From contig JABYQR010000033.1 of NCBI GenBank assembly GCA_022592445.1, positions 1 through 64,000 on the forward strand: 64,000 bases of DNA, read 5' to 3'. Shown piece by piece: positions 45,801-55,561 of the stretch (position 1 is its first letter; each line of letters opens with the position of its first letter). Position numbers and translations under genes: made by a program. Source of the DNA: Cytidiella melzeri (lineage: Eukaryota; Basidiomycota; Agaricomycetes; Polyporales; Irpicaceae). A model generated the notes under the pieces. The model ran no database searches. It was not told the DNA's origin and saw nothing but the letters and a program-made list of their open reading frames with translations.

Positions 45801-46740
45801 CGAAATGGCTGAAGCAGAGCGGAATTGTTCTCCTACTCCCACACGGGTATTTCTTCAATAGTTCGCATGTCTATCTGTCTGCTGATCTCTTTTCTGCAAC
45901 TTTTTAGCTTGGACGGAGCCGGTCCTGAGCACTCCTCTTCTCGTATCGAACGCATGCTTCAGGTTTGTCTGCGACTGTTTCATCTTAGTGTCAGCGTAAG
46001 AAACAAAATTCTCTTTCAAGCTTTCCAATGATCGTTTCGACTTCCCGACGGAGGTACAGGATGGTAGAAGCACGAACGTCAATATTCACGTGGTATTCCC
46101 GACAACGCCTGCACAATACTTCCACCTCCTGAGGAGACAGATGAAACGCAACTTCCGCAAGCCTTTGGTTGTCGCAGGCCCCAAAGCACTGCTTCGATTA
46201 CCGGTAAATCTCCGTCTATCGACTCTATACGACATTTCTGAGCAACTGGTTACGTAGGCGGCAGCCTCCTCGTTGAAGGAGATGGCGACCGGGACCCGAT
46301 TCCAACCAGTCCTTACAGACACGACTATTCGCGATACAAGCCAGGTCCAACGCGTGGTGCTGCTTACCGGAAAATCATACTACGATCTCTTCAAAACGCG
46401 TGCCGCGCATGCAACTATGTCTGGCAAGATAGCGCTGGTCCGGATTGAAGAACTCTCGCCTTTCCCATTCCATGAGCTCAAAGAGACACTTGGTCAATAC
46501 GAAGGAGCTAAAGAGATTGTCTGGGTACAAGAAGAGCCGAAGAACCAGGGAGCTTGGACCTTTGTGGAAAGCAGAGTACGCAGTGTGGTGGGCCAGTTGA
46601 AGCAAGACGGCAAGCTGGAAGGAGTGAGTGAGCTGATGTACCTTGGAAGGAAAGAGGATGCCATACCTGCACCTGGGGTTGCGAGGTTGTACGGGGCACA
46701 ACAGAGAGCGGTCATCGGCTCGGTCTTTGAGAGATTGTGA
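42836..46740 (+). CDS. 2-oxoadipate dehydrogenase E1 (DHTKD1 type), mitochondrial
   Basis: A thiamine-diphosphate dependent E1 of the 2-oxoglutarate dehydrogenase family. The DHTKD1 branch decarboxylates 2-oxoadipate from lysine and tryptophan breakdown. The start [20 protein letters not shown] is a typical mitochondrial presequence. Diagnostic stretches are [135 protein letters not shown] and a C-terminal [20 protein letters not shown], the TFISSAES context and a total length near 900 favour DHTKD1 over KGD1. About 15 short introns fit, one pair enclosing a 6-base exon at 44180-44185. No frame damage was seen. Confidence 0.9.
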
Positions 46741-47048
46741 TCGCCACTATGTCATAACGGACATGAACGTTGAGTGCGCCCCTGGTGTAATACTACTTGG
46801 TCAAAAATCAGAATAAGACTGAAGGTACATGGCAAAAGTCAACAAGTCCGGCGACGTGTATTGAACCGTTGCTGTGAGAATCAAGATCCCTCCTGCAATG
46901 CGATGCACTATCAAGGGATTGTATCGTAATACAAAAATATCCTCGACAATCACCCAAAGTCACGCCTCCCAATTATCAATTATCCCCCACTTTCACGTCG
47001 CCGCGGCCTTCAGTCGACTGTACAACATGCAGTCAGTTGTAATGACCC
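46741..47048. other. Convergent 3' region
   Basis: Gene-free. Confidence 0.5.
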
Positions 47049-47596
47049 TTACTCATACCACATGCAGGAGTCACGATACGCACTTATCATTGGAAGTCCA
47101 GACAAGCTTCCTTTGATCCAACTTCGAGACACTGCATTACGATCATTCGTGGGAGGACCAGGAACCAACGTAGCTGTTCCAGTGTTCAACTTGGCACGGA
47201 GGGCAGTCATACGCTCTGCGTCCTTCTTGATGATGCGCTCGCGAACTTCTTTGGTCACTGTCGTCTCGAGAGATGAGGTGAAGGCTTCACCACCGCCATA
47301 GTCTTCTTCGTCGTTCGAGGACGATTCGGCGGGTGAGCCGCCCCTGACTTCAGTACTAGTAGGCTTCTCGTCGTTTGAGAGCGCTCTGAGCTCATTGCGG
47401 TCGCTGGAATTGGTGTCGGGGCGTCGCAGGGATGGGGTGCTGAGAGGAGAGTCTTTGGTGATGGGTGACTCTGTAGGCTGAGCACTGGTATGTTGTATAG
47501 TCCACAATGTCAGATGAAATAGTAGAGAGATGTGAAAATATACGATGAAGACCTTGACGACTCGTGGTTTGTGGGTTCTTGGCCAGGCGTTGCCAT
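47049..47596 (-). CDS. Uncharacterised small hydrophilic protein
   Basis: Not recognised. ATG at 47596 gives MATPGQEPTNHESS. A GTCTTC...ACCAG intron joins it to AQPTESPITKDSPLSTPSLR and the rest of a Ser/Glu/Asp-rich protein: SSSNDEEDYGGGEAF, then an amphipathic helix TVTKEVRERIIKKDAERMTAL, ending MISAYRDSCMWYE. The protein is about 155 residues, largely disordered with one likely coiled helix. It has no membrane segment or signal peptide. The first exon is inferred only from splice signals. Confidence 0.5.
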
Positions 47597-47995
47597 TGTG
47601 TTTCTGCTATCTTGAAGAGTATGACGGGGTGTGATCCAGAGGAATGAGGTGGGGACAATGCACAATCCGGCTTAAATAGCGGAGCGTCCCCGGTGTCTCT
47701 GGCCAAGGAAAACCTATCATCCACCCGGTGGCCATTCATGAGAAGACTCTTTGATGTCTTCTTCGGCCATGGGCCAGGAGATGCAGAACCATATACATCG
47801 CGCGTGTATCAGAGCTCACCATGGCCAACGCGGCAGCAGCACACTAAGACGTGGCCAGCGAAACTTTTGACATCCGTAGCGTCGCCGTCCCGGATTTGCC
47901 TTTTGCATAGAGAGCATTTCAAGAATGGCCCACTAATTGATAGTTCCAGAAAACAAATTGAGAAACATACTCTATGTCAAGAAAGATCACCGGAT
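47597..47995. other. Intergenic region
   Basis: Gene-free stretch between two minus-strand genes. Confidence 0.45.
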
Positions 47996-50478
47996 CTATG
48001 ACTTTGTGTGAGTGGTAGTGACATCAGCCGGGTGCTTCTCTTCCTTCTCCTCCAGCTTGTCAATATCACCGGGATTGGTGATATCTATACCTTTGCTCTC
48101 CGCTGAAGCGTGCCATCCATTCAGCTTTTGCACGCTATGTGCGATAGATAACGGTAACACACCTTCAATCTGCTTGATCGGCCCGGTGAACCATTTCCTA
48201 GCGCTGATCACCCAGAAACCCATGCAATACGTGAGAACGATGCCGACGGCTACGATGGAGTAGTTGAGAGTTTGAGAGTTGACGGGGTTCAGACTGGGTA
48301 GGATGAACGCGATGGAGATGAACGCGATCCACATAACTGCGCCGATCGCGACTGGGTACGAGAACCTGCCGAGATGGAAAGGCCCGCGTACGAAATTTCT
48401 GGCGTAAATCACGCGCAAGGCGATGGGTATAGCTTATCAACGAAGGGACAGACCAGAAATCAGCTGTTTTAAAAGCGGATGGGATGGTTAAAAATTTGCG
48501 CACCGTACGATATGTAAAGCCCAATAGTAGCGATGGAGGTAGCTGCCGAGAACGCGACGGCGCTACCAAGACTGGGAAGTCCGAGGCAGAAGCTGAGGAG
48601 ACAGGCGAGCCATACTGCCGATGTGTGACGTCGTCAGCGGTTTGTTAAACCGAGATTCGCTGAATGTAAAGCCTCTTACCGGTGCGCACAGGAGACTTGC
48701 GTTTCGGGTCCACCTTGTGGAAGAACGTATGACCAGGTATACCTCCATCTCGGGCAAACGCATACATCATGCGACTATTGGACGTGACTGAAAACGTGCC
48801 GCAAAAGAACATTGCGCCGATGACGATCACCTAAGAATGTTGATCCGTTGCCCTCAGGTTTGTACTCGGTAGATCAAGAAGAGAGATGAGCTTACCATGA
48901 GGACGATAGCGCCCTTCTCTCCGACGGTATCCAAGAAGATTTGAGCGACAGGTTCGCCGGTGGTGGTGCCTACGGTACCGGCAAGGTCTTGGATAGAGAA
49001 CAGAAGACCTAGGATGAGGAACCAGCCAAGAACAGCAGATACACCGATAGCCATGATTATACCGATGGGGCCGGCCATGGCTGCGTTATGTGTCTCTTCT
49101 GTCATCTAATGTGGGAATGAACGGACGAACTACTTTGACGCAAGAGTTGAAAACACACGTGAGCGCTGGCGTCGAAGCCTGTAATCATGTGAGCTACCAC
49201 AATCTAACGGAAGCAAAGAACAGAGAAGTTTACCTGTCAGGGTATACTGTGCCATCAAAATACCAATCTAACAAACATTCGCAGCTCAGTCCCAGCTTGA
49301 ACCTGAGAATATTCTGCACCCACCACGACCACGTACGCAGGGCTGGCACGCACACTCCATCCATCGCCACCGTCGACACCAGTCCCATCAATGAAAGTGC
49401 GAAATACGAACTTGCCGGTCTGGTGCGTAGGGGCTTTAGCAAGGATAGCGATAACGAGGGCTGTTGTGCCTAGTCCGTGCCACCAGACAGAAACGTTGTT
49501 CAGATATCTTAGAAGATGTACACCGAATGTATTGATCAGTCCTGCCGTGATCGTCAGTAAGTTATGCTGTTCGTCTTGTCGACCCCGATATATTCTACCT
49601 TGAGCGACCAAGACTGCCGCATATACGCCGATATTGGTCTTTGCATTCGGGACAAAGTCGCTGCCGAATGTTGCGACGGTTGAGATAAAAGTAGCGCATG
49701 CGAAGCTATGACGGGGGAAATCATCATGAACCGATTGGAGACGTCGGGAGAAAAGCATGAGACTCACCTGATACCAGTGGTGACAGCGACTTGACCCAGG
49801 AGGTTGAACCAACCCGTCACCCACGAAGCAAAAGCAGCATTGCGTGGTTCAGACAACATAGCTGCCCAAAAATAAGGGCCGCCGCTAGTTGGGTGCGCAC
49901 TACATACCTCTGTAGCAAGACTAAGAGGTTGTGATAGGTGAGAGTTGGGTAAACAGCGACGTACCAGCCATGGAGAGGCCGACAAGCATCGTGAAACATG
50001 CTATCAAGTGAAACAAGCGTGGGTTCAGTTGTGGCATCGCAGATCAAAGTCTGGCGAAAATCACGCACCCACGACGACCCATCCCCAAACCATCACCGCG
50101 GGACCGCCAGTGTTCTACAAAGGCACATAGCCGAAGGTCAAACCTTGTTCGTGTTGATGATAGTCACCGGGAGAACTGACCAAGCCATACAAGAACAGGG
50201 ACGGAACACCGGTGATGACACTGATGATAGAGAAGGACACGCCAAAGTTCTACAATTGTGTGATTCAGATTGGAGTCGTCCGAAGTGTGCTGACCATGTA
50301 CTACATACCTGCAGGAGGCCCAAGTCTCGTCTTTTGAGACAGTTAGTGGGCGAGTAATGGCGTCAACTGCTGCGACCTACTTCAACTCCTGCTTGTATCC
50401 CATCCTCGCAAGTTCGGCCTCATCTGTGCCGTAACTCCCAGTTGGAGTGCTAGTACCAGTCTCTTCGTCTGAAGGCAT
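47996..50478 (-). CDS. APC-superfamily amino acid/GABA permease
   Basis: A 12-helix transporter for amino acids, choline or GABA in the plasma or vacuolar membrane. The cytosolic N terminus is MPSDEETGTSTPTGSYGTDE, then ELARMGYKQELKRDLGLLQ and a first helix NFGVSFSIISVITG, the usual opening of this family. Later helices include AAMAGPIGIIMAIGVSAVLG, IVIGAMFFCGTFSVTSNSRM with MMYAFARDGGIPGHTFFHKV, LPSLGSAVAFSAATSIATIG and FSYPVAIGAVMWIAFISIAF. SRMMYAFARDGGIP is a hallmark of the fungal GABA/choline permease branch. The tail SKGIDITNPGDIDKLEEKEE is acidic. About eight introns are present. Substrate cannot be fixed from sequence. Confidence 0.9.
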
Positions 50479-51313
50479 CTTGGAAGAAGTTCAGCGAGTG
50501 AGGATGTCACAGGACAGTTTCTGTCTCGTGGCAGGAGACAAGAAGTGGACTTGAGGAGATAGTCAGCGCAGCAAATAAAGTGCCCAAGAGATACCTGGTC
50601 TTGCTATCAAGTTTGCAGTGACGTTCTTGCTTTTCTCCCATCGCATGATGTGCCTATCAACTATCTAAACGCGTACCCACGATAAGCACAGGATACTACC
50701 GTTTTGTCTGAATCTTCGTGAGTGTGCTGACTTGAGTGAGTGAGAGGCGAGAGTGGTTACTTCCACACATATTATGCGAGAGGCACGGTGACACTCAGTG
50801 GCTATAGTCAGAGTCAGCCTGAGCAAGCAAATGCAAAAGGACATCAACAATCTCAGATCTGATTCTGGCGATCACCCGCATCAAGTAGAGCGACGCCTCG
50901 GGCTGTAGCATTATTATCACCAACACTTTGCTACTCTGCGAGCTAGACATAGCAGCGAAAGCAAGCCGTGCTTTGGCGATTACCACGAGTCACGCTACCA
51001 TCCCTGCGTCGTCAACTTACGCGTTAAACCGACATTTTATGTTGTAACGGACGAAAAAGTCGCGAGACTGCACTGCTAACCTCAAGTTCCCCGCATCCTC
51101 CGCGTCATCTCCTCTGAAAGACTTGACGACACTGGCCGTAAACGACGCCAGCACTGAGCAAATGAAATCAGACCGACGGAAATAGAAAACAATGTACATT
51201 ACCGGTGTTGGGCGCGAGTTGGTTTCCCCGCCGAAGCGGGTACTTATCCCGAGGACCACGAAAAGGTCCGCGCCCGTCCCTCGAGAAGCTATCTACGAAG
51301 AAAGAAAGGCTAA
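50479..51313. other. Intergenic region upstream of the permease
   Basis: No gene is supported. Confidence 0.4.
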
Positions 51314-52561
51314 CTACGAAATAAAAGCTAAGTTATAAATGGTAAACGAATCAAATACGAGGAAAAGCGAATCCAGGAGTCGGAAAGTCTTGATGTCGAA
51401 ACTTGAAGTTGAGGTCTGCAAAGTGATTGTGAGTGAGTATCAGTTAGTGTCGTCTTGAAGTCTGTGTGTGGTAAGTAAAGGCTATCTACGAGAGAGGCCA
51501 AACACGATGTTATCTACGCTAACTACCATGCTATTCACGAAAAGACCACGGTATCTACGAGAGAAGGGCTATGCACGAGAAGAATGGATCACAAGCAAAT
51601 CAAGAGATATACGAAAAGACTTACCGTTAAACCGTGAGAAAAAGAATTAAAGAAAAAGCTCCGCAGAGAAAAGACTCACCTGGACGCAATGGAGGGATGT
51701 ACCTTGAGAGACTAGAACGCTGCAAAAAAAACGACTCACCTAGACGAAAGGGAACACTTACATTATGCAACACGAAATAACTGACCTTAGGAAAAAAACG
51801 AGACGGAAACAACAAGACTGGAGGGAAGGGAAGGGGAAGAGAGACGTGGAGAGCCGGGTAAGAAACGAGATATGAGATGAGAGTTAGGAAGGGAAGGGGG
51901 TAAAAAAGAATAGAAATGCGAGGGAAGAGAAGGGGCGAGGCGAAAGGTAGAGGCGAAGCGATGGGAGGGAGAGGAAAGGGAACACTTACTTGACAAAAAA
52001 CGAAACAACTGACCTTGGAAGAAAACAAGACGTAAACAAGAAGACTGAGAGGAAAGGAATGGAAGAGGAGGGGGAGACAGACGTGGAAAGAAATGAGATA
52101 TGAGATGAGAGAATTAGGAAGGGAGGGGGGTAAAAACGAATAGCAATGCGAGAGAAGAGAAGGGGCGAGGCGAAAGGTAGAGGCGAGGCGATGGGAGGGA
52201 GAGGAAAGGAAACACGAGACCACTGACCTTAGGAGAAAACAAGACGTAAAACAACAAGACTGGAAAAAAGGGAATGGGAGGGGGAGGGGAAGAGAGACGT
52301 GGAGAGAAACGAGAAATGAGATGAGAGGTATAGGAAAGGAAGGGGGTAAGAGCGAATAGCAATGCGAGAGAAGAGAAGGGGCGAGGCGTAAGGTAGAGGC
52401 GAGACGAGGCGATAGGAGGGAGGAGAGAGAGAGAGAACACTTACTGTATGAAACACGAATTCACTGACCTTAGGAGAAAACCAGACGTAAAATACAAGAC
52501 TGAAAGAGAAGAAATGGGAGGGGAGAGGAAAAGAAACGTGGAGAGAAACGAAAAATGAGAT

Positions 52562-52638
<77 letters not shown>

Positions 52639-52937
52639 GAGAGAGAGAAGCAAAACGAAAGAAGAAGGACAAGCACACGAGAGATGAGACGGCAAGGTAG
52701 AGAAGTACAACAGGGTGGAACAACAAGATGGCGAAGCGGAGAGGACGAAGAGGAGGAAATACGACGATAAAGGAAAAAAAAAGGATAGAAAAGTTGACAG
52801 AGATTTGAGAGGCTGACACTCACCCGCGCCGCATGCTCTTGCGATGTCTTGAAGTGAAGTCGACTTCAAGGAGGGTTTAGTGAGGAGTATAAGTCGAGAA
52901 CGGAGGACTCACAGTCTTGAAGGTATCTTGAAGCCAT
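51314..52937 (-). CDS. Candidate micro-exon gene spanning a tandem repeat
   Basis: Unrecognised and inferred only from splice signals. Minus-strand exons are 52937-52913, 52863-52824, 52468-52445, 52013-51990, 51785-51762, 51719-51680 and 51415-51314, lengths 25, 40, 24, 24, 24, 40 and 102. Donors are GTGAGT or GTAAGT; acceptors follow pyrimidine tracts (CCTTGAAG, TTCTCCTAAG, TTCTTCCAAG, TTTGCAG). Joined, they give 93 codons from ATG to TAG with no stop: MASRYLQDFDFTSRHRKSM, then repeated units of the type SVxSxFxQ, then VLVSQGTSLHCVQ and a hydrophobic tail (LLDSLFLVFDSFTIYNLAF). The 24-base exons are phase-symmetric, so skipping any one keeps the frame. Alternatives are a non-coding spliced RNA or chance splice-like motifs in a CT-rich satellite. 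Confidence 0.35.
51780..52471 (+). repeat. Tandem repeat with 214-241 base units
   Basis: The landmark ACTGACCTT recurs at 51780, 52008, 52222 and 52463, giving spacings of 228, 214 and 241. Units share GGGGCGAGGCG, AGGTAGAGGCGA and GAGATATGAGATGAGA. The plus strand is almost pure purine. Confidence 0.88.
52565..52630 (+). repeat. (AG)n microsatellite
   Basis: An uninterrupted AG run of about 66 bases next to the tandem repeat. Confidence 0.97.
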
Positions 52938-53576
52938 GCAGGAAGAGAGAGCTGAAGTAGAGGTAGAGGTGGAAGTGAGAAGACAAGTGGGGATGGGATA
53001 CAAGACGGCAAGCCATTCAGACTTTATGCTGTTCTGCACTTTCAATCTGGACCGTGTCAGCCACATCCCGCCTCGGGATTGGGCTGACACAATTCAGACT
53101 GAGGATTGCGGGCGACCCCAATCGAGGTCGGCTAATCGCAGCCAATGTTTTGCGGGGTGATGTTCACTGGACTAGCGTTGACGTTGTGGTTGAAGGAACG
53201 GAGAAGGCGTCTGGCAATCCAACTTTCAAAGTTGTTACGATGTGTGACACGTGACAACTCGCTCTTCGACACCGTGTCACAAGTGTCATTTGGCCGATGG
53301 TAAAGCCTCCAACGCAAACAAACGAGTGACGAGTCAACCTTGCAACCCACCATCGTGCTCGCAGGGACAAAAAGCCGGACTGCGGCCCCATGGCCAGATA
53401 ATAACCACATTGTTGGTTCTCCGGGCGCTGTAAGTTGGCGAATAGCGGTGCCCAAAGTGAATATAACATTGAAACGAGAATATACAGGCGTCATACAAAG
53501 AATTCAACGAGATTGCTCAGCATATATCTAGAAGAGGAACGTCAATATGGGATTTCGACATGCGGCGGAGATGCCA
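52938..53576. other. Upstream region of the candidate micro-exon gene and 3' side of PRP46
   Basis: No gene is supported; the minus strand just before 52937 is CT-rich (CCACCTCTACCTCTAC), as in fungal 5' leaders. Confidence 0.4.
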
Positions 53577-55146
53577 TTACAACAAACGGACCTTGATGGT
53601 TTTGTCTGCGCCTCCTGTGATGAGTCGCGTACCCGTCATATCGAACGTCGAACAGAAGACTCCAGCTTCAGCTTCCAGTGAGCCTGGCTGCGGAATATCG
53701 TCGAGATTCTGGAAAGCAGTGCCAGTGTTGTAGTCCCAGAAGTTCAGTGTGCCGTTATCGCCTGCGTAGACTTGGTTAATAGTAAAGATGAATGGATAAG
53801 TAGAATTCGAACCTCCTGAGAAGAGTACTCCCTCTGAGTTCACAGACATGGTGTTTATGATAGCGTTGTGCCCGCTGAAGTTGCACACAAACGTGCCCTC
53901 TGGGCATTTCCACTTCTTGATGTTGTTCCCTCCAGCAGATGCAGACGCGAAAGAATACTCCGTGGGATGTATAGCCAGAGCGCGGACAGACTTTTTGTGG
54001 TGGGTCAATGTAACCATCGTCTTGCCAGCTGCTAAATCCCATAGCCTGAAAGAAGAGATGGGTCGTGGGTCGCGTGATATTTCACAAAGGAGAAAGTGAC
54101 GCACCGAACAGTGGAATCCATGCTGCCAGTTATCACCTGGGGGTCTGATTCCTGGCATTTGACATCTGCTACGGTGGCGGTATGGCCGGACAGGACATGT
54201 ATTTGCGCCTTCGTTCGCATATCCCAGACTCGTGCGGAGGCGTCGCGACCCGAAGTCACCAGAACGTCTAGAGTAGGGTGCAGACTCAATGCATACACAC
54301 CTGACAAGTGGCCATGGTAATGACGGATAACCTTGTTTGCTTCCAAGTCCCAGCATTTGACCATCTGCGAATTAGTCAGAAACAAGTACAGGGGGAGTCT
54401 ATGCGACAGACGCACTTTATCTTCTCCGCACGAGAAGAGATAGGGATGTCTGGAGGACACGGCAAGGCCTCGAACGGTCGAAATGTGCCCGGTGAGAGAC
54501 AGCCTGAGCTCTCCTGACGCCAAATCCCAAATCTTGATGACTCTGTCGCCAGCACCTGTGGCGAACCATTTGTTTCCCGGTTCCACGGCGACACTGCGCA
54601 CCCAGCCCAGGTGTCCAGAGATCACGCGTGCAAGTTTCCACGGCGGATGGTATGTCGGTTTGATAGTGCGCGTTGTTTTGTGAAGTTGCAGAGCTTTGTT
54701 GAGGGCGTTGGATGCACTGAAGGTGGAAGGAATATGAGTGGGCGTATTGTCTATCTGAGCTATTATGCGATTTGCGTCTGTAGAACCTGAGGCTATAATC
54801 TACGTTGGTTACAACTGCTTTCCATGAGCGTTGACGGGTCGAATACGTACGTCCAGCGGTGATCATCTTCCTTTGCTCTTTTGGCCTTGCCGGTCCAACT
54901 TGGCCCTGCTGCGTGAGGAGTGGTGCAGGAAGTTCTTTTGCGTCCTTATATTCGTCATTTATTTTAACCGCCAGTCTTATGCGCGTACTAGAGGGGCCTG
55001 TAAGCTCATTTACTAGCCATGAAGCGTAGAGGTTACCTCTTCTCATCGTCCTGTAAGACATCATCCGCGCATGATGCAAAGACGTCCCATGTCCGTTTTC
55101 CGGAGACCTTTAGCAGTGGGTTCAGTGGGGGTAGTGCCGCCGCCAT
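53577..55146 (-). CDS. PRP46: Pre-mRNA splicing factor PRP46/PLRG1, WD40 protein
   Basis: A component of the Prp19-associated (NTC) complex needed to activate the spliceosome. The start at 55146 gives [20 protein letters not shown], then [16 protein letters not shown]. Seven WD40 blades follow: [106 protein letters not shown] and [20 protein letters not shown], ending [18 protein letters not shown]. The block [15 protein letters not shown] is typical of PLRG1. Introns of about 50-60 bases separate the blades. Divergent from the Argonaute gene. Confidence 0.94.
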
Positions 55147-55561
55147 AAAGCTCGTTGAGACTGTAGATCGCGTAACACTAGTTGGTCGTAAGTATTGAGT
55201 GGTAAGCATTGGCTATGTGTGTTGAACTCCGACACAGCTCCGCAAGTCATTTCTGCGTCGGACATAAAGCGGAGTCAAAATAAGGCACAGTCGACATAAC
55301 GCAAGCTCTTATGATCTCAATTTGCCTCGATATCATTCACGTTCACGCCCATTGCCCACTTAATCTCTCCGCAACATCTACACAGAGCTGCGGTCTGCGC
55401 CGCAGTCGTTCCAGGCGGTGCAAGTCGTTACAAAGTGACTCCTTGAGCCTCGTGGGACGTGGGATTGACGCTGGACAACCTTCTTAAAAATTCGGCGCTC
55501 TGCTTCACCTCGACTATCACCCCCAGCAACAACACTTGCAAGCAATTAGTTACCATACGAC
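55147..55561. promoter_or_regulatory. Divergent promoter between PRP46 and the Argonaute gene
   Basis: About 415 gene-free bases separate the two start codons. No specific factor site can be named. The Argonaute side ends in a C/A-rich leader (AGTTACCATACGACATGAG). Confidence 0.5.

Noticed and set aside
42836..46740. Assignment as the Krebs-cycle 2-oxoglutarate dehydrogenase KGD1
   Set aside because: Key stretches and total length fit the DHTKD1 branch better; a tree would decide.
51627..52819. Long minus-strand frames of about 200 codons rich in Ser, Leu, Pro and Phe
   Set aside because: They come from a CT-biased tandem repeat and an AG microsatellite, in which stop codons are rare. Only the short intervals bounded by splice motifs were kept as candidates.
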